Below are positions 56,829 to 64,000 of a stretch of DNA of 64,000 nucleotides, in pieces. Source of the stretch: Hygrophila difformis (lineage: Eukaryota; Streptophyta; Magnoliopsida; Lamiales; Acanthaceae); contig JAOANR010000015.1 in assembly GCA_030278955.1 (NCBI GenBank), forward strand, positions 38,348,487-38,412,486, in the 5' to 3' direction. Each line of letters begins with the position of its first letter. The stretch's first letter is position 1. Made by a program: the position numbers and the translations under genes. Under the pieces are notes generated by a model. It worked only from the letters and a program-made list of their open reading frames with translations. It had not been told where the DNA came from and searched no databases.

Positions 56829-59378
56829 TGTAATACCCGAGAATTTTCCAACATAAAATAAAACAATAATTAAATAAATAGACAATAAATATCATAAATA
56901 AATAAATCCAGCAAATAAAGAAATAAATAAAGATAAGGAAATGAGAAATGAGATTTAATTAAAAAGGAATTAAAGGAATTTAATTAAATAAAAGGAATTA
57001 TTAAAGGTAAATAAATTATACACCGAAACCCGACACCAATGAACTCGAGAATTCGAGTCCAACATCCAATTAGACCCGAGTAAAAATTTAGAGAGAAAGT
57101 AGAAACCCGAAGATACCCCGGAAATCGGAATACGGGAGCATAGAGGGATAGAAGTCCGAAAGAGATGAGGAAAAGCACGACGGATCGCATGACCCGCCCG
57201 GACCGAAGTCCAGGCGAGCTCGGCGCGGTGGCCGCGCGGTCGAAGAAGGGAGGGCGCGCCACGGCCGCGCCGTCGGACAGATTCGCCCGTTGCGTGAATC
57301 TCTCGCCCGAACGCGGATTTTTCGACTTCGGTTGAACATCTTTCGACTCAAGCCCCTTAGGGTCAGATCTTGGATGCCCTAGGTCTTAGCTATCTATAAA
57401 TAAACCCCTTTGGAAGCCCCGAACACTTTTACAAAACCTACAACTGTCTCTATACATTCGAAACCCAAATTCCGGAGTCGTCGGAGGCACGAAACCAAGG
57501 CGAATACTGGTTGGACGAAAATTCTGAGATCTCCAGCATCGTGGTAAGTTTCTATCCAATCCTTGTTCAATATACGATTCGAAAACGAATCCTAATCTTC
57601 TCCTTTTCCCTTCTACACCTCGAATTGGATCTAGAGCGTAGAACCCGGCGAACGGAGAGGAGAAACGGTGGACTGGAAGCCACGCCTTCGAAATAGACGA
57701 TCCCGGATGTTCACAAATCTGTAAGTTAATACTTACATGGTTTTGGGAGTAATTAAAACACGAAACCTAAAAGCTTAATCGAATCTTGCGAAAATCTGTC
57801 AACGTATGTTTTTTACCGACGCAACAGTTTTGCCTAATTTTTCCAAACCTTAAAACCACGTCAAACGGAAAAACTTAAAACACAAAAAACGTTTCTAAGG
57901 CTTAGAACTATCTACTGTAAAATTTTCAGAATTTTTAGAGATGATTTGATATGTGAAATCCAACCGAAACCGAGCTGCTTGGAATTAGATCTTGAAATTC
58001 TTGACAGAATTTAGGTCCGATCTTGATCACATTTTTGACATAGGTTCTAGACTGATTTAGATCTTTGGCTGAACATGAAAGTTTTAGATAAATGTCTTAA
58101 GATGGTCTCTGTAAAATTTCATCAAATTTGGAGTTGTTTTGCTATGGTAGATTTCAATATCTTTAATCTGTGGTCTGCGAAATTCGGACAGATTTGTGTT
58201 TCTGTGAAAATTGGTGTTTTTGACCTATTTCAGTATCTCGGATTGAAAAAGTTAAAACACGAAAGTTGTTCATCTCGACGTTTCTGAGTCAGTAGTGAAA
58301 TTTTGGAATTTGTGGAGTTTAATCTTATTTAAGCGAATTTTAGAGTAAACAGTGATTTACCGGAAGTCAAATCTTGGAATCTTGTTGAAACATGGAATTA
58401 ACCTTTATGGTTGAAATGAGTTGAAATATGATTCTTAAACAAACTAAATTGAAATCAGATTTTTGAAATTAAGTCCCCTTACAAACTTGATAAATTAAAA
58501 TTAGGTGTGAGTGCTCTGCAGGGTGCCCCCTAACGATTCACTTCGTGCCTTAATGGACGATGGTGACCCCGCGCGAAATTGAGATATGATATTGCCAAAA
58601 CGGCATGAGATATAGAGCCTACACTCTCGAGAATATCCACATGGGTTTCCCGAGGCTCCGGAGTGGTACTGGGTATGGCTGATACGGTTGCGGCCGCCGG
58701 GCTACCGGCTAAACTTGTTGAGATTGCGATGCAATCGTGAAATACTTGAAATACCAAATATGGGATGTAAGGGGGAAATTAGAATTAAATTAAATTGAAA
58801 TGTGTGTGGTTGTCTAATTAAATTATTTGAATGCTTTATTTAAATTATGGCTTTATTTTAAATTGAATTGTTAATTAAATTAAATCGAATATTATGTTAT
58901 TATCATGCTTTTATTTAATTATGAAATGAATGGCTTTTAAACCCTACGATCATGTCTGTGTTAACTTACTCAGCAAGTTGTGCTGACCAAACCATTTTTA
59001 TTTTCCATTCTTACAGAGTATGTGGAATGAGCATGACCATATTCATGCATGGGGGAAATTGCATTTTTGGAAAACATATCATTTTTAAATTCGTACATTA
59101 GACTATATTATGAACGGGCATGTCTAACCCGTGTTTTGGCCATGTCGGCCCTATTTACATTTTCCGCTGCAATACTATACTAAAACAATTATTTCCGCTG
59201 CGCTATGATATTATTATTTTCGAATTATATCGTATGGGCTGTTTTGAATGCTTTAAATGTTTTAAATACTGCAATACCTAGCCTTGCATTCCTTTAGTAA
59301 ACTCGGAGAAACCGTGTCTTGCTAGGGGGATGTGGCGGTGACATCCCGACCTGGGTGACCAAAAACCGGGGTGTTACA
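56829..59378 (+). repeat. 3' LTR of C1
   Basis: 2550 bp, same termini as the 5' LTR; TATA at 57395-57402. It differs from the 5' copy at many positions, consistent with an old insertion. Confidence 0.92.
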
Positions 59379-59383
59379 AGAAG
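59379..59383 (+). repeat. Target-site duplication AGAAG of C1, right copy
   Basis: It matches 16960-16964; the env-like frame of O resumes with CGG at 59384. Confidence 0.95.
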
Positions 59384-61383
59384 CGGGTCACTGAACAGGT
59401 GCGCCTCAGGCACCGTGAGCTCAGTCACAATTTGCACAAACGCCTCAAGGATGCTGAACACTTTGAGCAAACCCGCATCACTTCACTGCTGCAATCTGTG
59501 ACCAAGATGATTAAAGATGCAAGGCAACAGTGGGAGGATCTCACATATGTTTGGGGGAGGGGAAACCCAAGCATCACTAAATCTTTCCTAGACAAAGGGG
59601 TGGAGCTGCCAGCGGAAGATGAGTTTGAGTCAGTCTTCCTGCAAAGGAAATATGGGCAATTTGGGACGGCCAAGGACGGGAAATTTCCTGAACACATTGT
59701 TGTGCTAAGGGAACAACTGATTGTAGACATCCACAAAGGGAGTTGGAAGCCCATCAAGAAGAATGAGAGTCAGTTTCAGCTAATGTCAGAAGCTGAGGCT
59801 GGAACTTATCTCAATTTTAACTTCGCCCAAGACATGTCATATTTGGAGGGGCTTCAGAAAGACCTGGTGGGGGCAATGTTGGACAAGTACCGGAATTCCA
59901 ATCTGGTACTGATCATGGAAATGGACAAGGAAGCCCTCCGGTACTGTACTGACAAAACAATGAAGCACAAAATCCTGCTTTACAATCATAATATCCAGAG
60001 CAAATTCTGCGAAAAGATTAAAGAGTACTGGGAAGCACAGCTGGTGCGAATTACTCTCCGGAGCCTCATTGAAGACTTTTTGAAGCATGCCTAAAAACAA
60101 CTGGGTTATGAAGATGAACCCAATGTTGGAAAAGAAACCAGAGAGGACCCAGATGCTATGATTGATGAATATATTTCCACACCTCCACCAGAAGAACCCC
60201 TAGTGCAGCAAGAATCTGTTCAAGTTTTCATGCCCACTGCTCCCGAGCCTCGCATACAGCCCGTGAAGTCTGAAGTGCAAACACCTGTTGAGCCTCAAGT
60301 TCAACCCAGAAGAAGGCTGGTAAAACTAGCAGAGAAGGAAAAAGGTGGACGGGCACCTGCACCAAAGGTTGTAATTAAAGAGCCCGAGCCACAGGCCAAG
60401 AAAATAGCGGAACCAGTCAACCCTGCTGATAGAGGAAAGGCCAAAATGCAAGAGCCGCCCATGAAGAAAAAAGATCAGATTGCCTATGATGCTGAACTGG
60501 CCAAGAAAATGCAAGAAGAAGAGGATGCCAAATTGGCTGAACAAGAGCAAACTTCGGAGGCCCGAGAGGCCGAGAAAGAAAGACGAAGGGCAGAGAGGAT
60601 GGCCGATGAGAAAGAAAGGCTAGAAGAATAAAGGATTGAAAAAGAAAAGAAGGCCGCTGAGGAGGAGCTAATCTTGAAAAACATTCAGCAAATTCGTGAT
60701 GAAGAAGCTGCCCGAAAACTTGAAGCTGATCTGGAATCAAAGAAGGGGGCCGAGACTGAAACAGTAGGGGAGCAAACACGTGAGAAAATCATTCAAGATT
60801 GAAAAGGGAGAGGAAATGGAGAAACAGCGAGATGAACTGCACAAGAAAAAATCTGCAAATACTGAAACAATGCAGGACATGAATGATGAAGAGCTGCAAA
60901 TCCTAGAGGCAATGCCATCATTCAAACCGTCTGCTAGGGATGAGCCTCACCCGTGGGTACACTTGACTCCGGAGGAGAGATTGGAGGAGTTCAGAAGAAT
61001 GGTTTTCTTTAGAAAGGACGATCCATTATGGCTGGAATACTTAACTGAAAGAGAAAAATATCTGGAAAGCAAAGCAACAGCCATTCCAGAACCCCAAGCT
61101 CAACACCCCGAAGGAGAAGAAGGATCGGTGGACTCTATTGACCCTGCTAAGTTGACCGATATGCTTACGGAGCAACTAGATGAACATCTAATGGTCTCAA
61201 CTCCCAAAGAGACCATTAGACAGATCCTAAGAGAAGTAGAACAGGCTGGAGATCAAGTCGTTGATATTCTAACGGACAAGCAGGAAGAAAGAGAATTGCA
61301 GGATGAAGAGGAAGGAATTAGAGAAAAGATGAGAACAATTTTCCAGCGTCCTGTCGGAAAAAACTTTAAGGGAGGAGGAGGAG
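59384..61383 (+). pseudogene. Env-like ORF of O, middle part (after C1 insertion)
   Basis: It continues in the same frame as 16560-16964. It is open apart from TAA at 60092-60094 and 60629-60631, then a frameshift near 60780 leads to a frame open to 61383. The sequence is highly charged: Pro/Glu-rich at 60170-60330, then long Glu/Lys/Arg runs (60470-60900), a strong coiled-coil look. No catalytic motif or membrane segment is seen. It is probably a structural or scaffolding protein. Confidence 0.65.
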
Positions 61384-61479
61384 GTATCAACTAGTGATCC
61401 TTACTTTCTTGTACTTACCTTTCCAATCCCTATAATAACTGAATACAATCCATTGAATGATGTAACCAACTGGCCGCAG
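61384..61479 (+). other. Predicted intron 2 of the O env-like gene
   Basis: A 96-base segment from GTATCA to CCGCAG. It holds four in-frame stops (TAG and three TGA) while both flanks are open in the same frame. Removing it joins the flanks in phase. Size and base content suit a short plant intron. Decay by chance is the alternative. Confidence 0.45.
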
Positions 61480-62971
61480 AAGAGGATAATGACCCAACCA
61501 ACTGGCATACCAGTGAGGACCTGGAGTCAATTGGTTCTGTCAGACCAGTTGAATTCTGGTCTGAGAAGACTGTAAGAAACCGGATGGGGATTACAAAACA
61601 GTTTGACAAGAAGGCCTTAAGCAATGCAGACTTGGAAATCAAATTCTATGGGCGGATGGAAGGGGTTGAACGATACGCTAGAATGTCGAAAATGATTGTA
61701 CCAGACAAAGGGTTCAGCCCAGATACCTTAGTCCACCCCAAGGTCGAAATCTTCTATCGAAATCAAGAATGGGGAAACTTCATGTTGCACAACGAAGAAG
61801 ATGGCTTCGTCGAGCTAACCCGAGAATTATTTTGCAACATAGAAGCCAGCAGCAAGAGGACCTGGATCCAGGGTCATGTTATTGATATATCGCCCGAATG
61901 GTTGAACCAATTTTTTGAGACCCCGGATATCCTAGACGAAGTTCCCGCTGGAGAAATTTTGATGAAAAGAGGAAAAACAAAGAAAGCTGCATTGTATGCG
62001 GTCTTGGCAAATAGCATGACAAAGGGTGCCCGCTCCGGACCACACTTTCGATGCAAACTGGTTGCAATTGCACTTCATGCCGACCTACGAATTCTACATG
62101 TCCAAGATCCGGCCAAGTTCGCACCCCACACTACCTTAGGAAGCATCTTAATGGGTCTTGCAAAGTTGTGGCACGGATTAAAATTAAATATAGGAAGGCA
62201 CGTGTTCGAAGTTCTGACGACCTGGATAGAAGACAAGCACGTCTTGTGCTATCCAAATTTGATCCGAAGAATCTGTGTAAATCAGGGCGTCAATCTAAGT
62301 GCTTTTGCAACCGACAAACCAGTAAGGGTGAACCCCCCCATCCGAGTTCCGAACATCCCCTTGCGTGGCAAAATCGAATATTCTCTACCCCAACTTCCCG
62401 GCGACTCCGAAGCTCAATCCTCATTCATATCCGGTGATGAAGCACCCTCCACAAGGAAGAGAGCTCCAAGGCCATCTAGGGCAACGAAGAGAACAATGAA
62501 AGACCGTACTGATGCGGGACTTTCGACTACAATGCAAGAAGAGCCTCAGGCAGAAAAAATGGAGATTCATGTTCCACCTCAAGCTCAACCTCCGCAGATG
62601 CCTCCTCCGAGCCAAAATATCTCTCAACATCCTGCCAACTCACATGTAATTGAAATTGTGAGTACAATGAGTAAGACAATGACTGAAAGCGTCAAGCAGT
62701 TGGCAGATGTTGTCATTCTGGGAAGGGAGGACGCAGAAGAGTTAGACAGGAGAGGGATAAGAGAAAAGCTGAAGAAAAGGCGGAAGACAGGAGAAGGGAA
62801 GACGAATTCAGACGACTCTTGTTGGAAAGAGAAGAAAGACAGCATCGGATGGAAAGCGAAGAGCGACAACGAAAGATGATGGAGATGGTGATGACTGCAT
62901 TAATTCGACAGCTTCCGACACCAAAAGACGATGATGGTCCTTCGACTCAACCGCAGGATCCGAAAGAATGA
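61480..62971 (+). pseudogene. Env-like ORF of O, C-terminal part with plant-transposon-protein-like domain
   Basis: It reads EEDNDPTNWHTSEDLESIGS, reaches ATG at 61584 and stays open to 62879. The core (VEIFYRNQEWGNFMLHNEED, VELTRELFCNIE, WIQGHVIDISPEWLNQFFETP, later ADLRILHVQD and LCYPNLIRRICVNQGVN) follows the pattern of the 'putative plant transposon protein' domain (PF20167), from memory. A one-base shift near 62745 moves the true tail into another frame (REDEFRRLLLEREERQHRME, ending PQDPKE at 62971), a charged coiled coil. The assembled protein would have well over 1,300 residues. Its role is unknown. Confidence 0.65.
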
Positions 62972-64000
62972 TTCTGACTTGATCTTATTCAATTTGAGCT
63001 TAATTGTAAACATCATATAAGAGAATTTCATTCCAATCGTGCAAGTTCGATCTAATCGCATTGAAATCTCTTGTAATTTAAGTATTTAATGCTTTCCATA
63101 AATGAATTTTGCAGTCCAAAAATAATATTATTCTGAAAAGATGTTTGACAGTCCGAAATGAATAAGTGACTGTCAGGCCAAAAATTTGCTGTTGACATAC
63201 TTTGTATGTTAACAGTGCCTCTTTTACTTCTTTAAATTAAATAACCAGCAAAAGCATGCATAAACCTGCTCTAAATTCACATGTTGAATTCAGGCTTGTG
63301 ATTAAATTCTCAAACTTTTAAATTGGGATAATATAATTGAAAACGTGCATGAAATGAATTCCTAAGGTTTTGAGCTATAAAAATTTAATGATGCGATCAT
63401 CTTGTTAGGTAATAAATCTGCATGTTGTAAATTTGGATTGAATAAATTGTTAGAATTAAGCTTTGATTAAACTTGAGAATGTTGTATGACATGAATCAAT
63501 CCAACCTTGTGAGATTTGAGCCATAAGTCACTTCTACTCATTTATTTTCTTTGATGTGTGAATCAATTTGATTAAAGGAACCTAGAACTTGCAATTGGGA
63601 CCGATTCAAGACTATGCCATATTCCCAAAATCGAGTATATGATTGACGCACTTAGAAAAACCAAATTTTTGGCCTTCGTTTGAAATCCAAACCCAAAAAT
63701 ATATTCCTTTAGGATTAACCAATCTGAGCCTATAAGCCTAATTCTTCTTGAAACCCACTATATTTTCCTTATCCTTACAAAAAGACCAATATATTCAACC
63801 CAAGTGGATAATGATAAATTCTATCAAAGGCATTAAATCTTATGATTATAAAAAATGTATAAATCGGTACTCAATAAACCGATTAAAAAAATGTTGAGAT
63901 CCATTCAACAAGAACAAATTGCAAATGACAAAGCAATTAGACTTAGTCTAAAAGTCATGCAATAGAAAAAGAAAAGCAAAAGAAAGAAATAAATGGATGA
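62972..64000 (+). other. 3' non-coding region of O
   Basis: No ORF of note. From about 63045 it aligns with A2 29710 down to about 28700, including two hairpins: TGACAGTC/GACTGTCA (63146-63175) and CTGTTGACATAC/GTATGTTAACAG (63189-63215). The polypurine tract and 3' LTR of O should lie roughly 0.6 kb beyond the window edge, judging by A2. Confidence 0.65.

Larger units (their letters stand above)
16965..59378 (+). mobile_element. Element C1: chromovirus-type gypsy retrotransposon inserted in O
   Basis: It is bounded by LTRs 16965-19523 and 56829-59378 and a 5-bp duplication. About 11.0 kb remain once nested A2 is removed, close to C2. Order: LTR, initiator-Met primer site, tandem repeats, coiled-coil ORF (19886-20485), antisense gene (about 20812-22850), RT end and RNase H (22960-23404 and from 54770), integrase, chromodomain, relic of a second LTR start, 3' LTR. 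Gag, protease and most of RT are missing and the rest holds stops and a changed catalytic residue, so it would need proteins in trans. Its two LTRs differ at many sites, so it is older than A2 and C2. Confidence 0.92.
1591..64000 (+). mobile_element. Element O: old Athila-type LTR retrotransposon (outermost host of the nest, 3' end outside window)
   Basis: Order on the + strand: rearranged 5' LTR (1591-7780), decayed gag (7870-9771), pol (10033-13830), stem-loop with polypurine-like motif (13921-13960), palindromic array (14306-14779), TATA-like box, leader exon (14955-14986), intron, env-like ORF (16386-16964, then 59384-62971), and 3' non-coding region to the window edge. Pol is Athila-like: protease with D-L-G-S rather than D-S/T-G, RT with the string [14 protein letters not shown] and FMDDFSVYG, and no chromodomain. 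The insertion of C1 splits it. Many stops and frameshifts show it is the oldest layer of the nest. The 3' LTR is not in the window. Confidence 0.85.

Overview
The window is plant nuclear DNA from a repeat-rich, heterochromatin-like region. I recognise no ordinary host gene, rRNA, tRNA or CRISPR array. Almost all of it is Ty3/gypsy LTR retrotransposons nested four deep. The plant assignment rests on Athila-type and chromodomain-bearing gypsy polyproteins, primer sites for plant initiator-Met and Asp tRNAs, and plant-style introns. The species cannot be named. A 500-base assembly gap (N) lies at 5842-6341.

Layout. (G0) 1-1590 is a remnant of an old gypsy element. (O) From 1591 past the right edge lies an old, decayed Athila-type element on the + strand. 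It has a rearranged 5' LTR, a broken gag, a nearly open pol, and a very large env-like ORF with its own promoter-like region and predicted introns. (C1) 16965-59378 is a chromovirus (+ strand, 5-bp duplication AGAAG) inserted inside the env-like ORF of O. Its gag, protease and first part of RT are missing; that place holds an antisense gene with a spliced leader. (A2) 23405-54764 is a younger Athila-type element on the - strand (duplication ACTCA) inserted in the RNase H region of C1. Its gag and pol are nearly intact. In the slot where O carries the env-like ORF, A2 carries an F-box protein gene. (C2) 39302-50678 is a nearly intact chromovirus on the - strand (duplication AGAAA) inserted in the 5' LTR of A2, with a single 1558-residue gag-pol-chromodomain ORF.

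How the parts work together. A2 and O share one design: LTR, gag-pol, stem-loop plus a copy of the polypurine motif, an array of palindromic repeats, a TATA-like box, a short leader exon ending in phase 2, an intron holding a second stem-loop plus polypurine motif, a cargo ORF, a hairpin-bearing 3' region, and the 3' LTR. The cargo differs: a giant ORF with a plant-transposon-protein-like domain in O, and an F-box protein in A2. The palindromic arrays occur in the LTR and before the internal promoter, with a different repeat sequence in each element. The chromoviruses C1 and C2 share a small coiled-coil ORF between the primer site and gag, and a hairpin over the gag-pol stop codon next to the polypurine tract. 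C2 LTRs contain an array of seven small stem-loops whose stems vary in a compensatory way around a constant loop.
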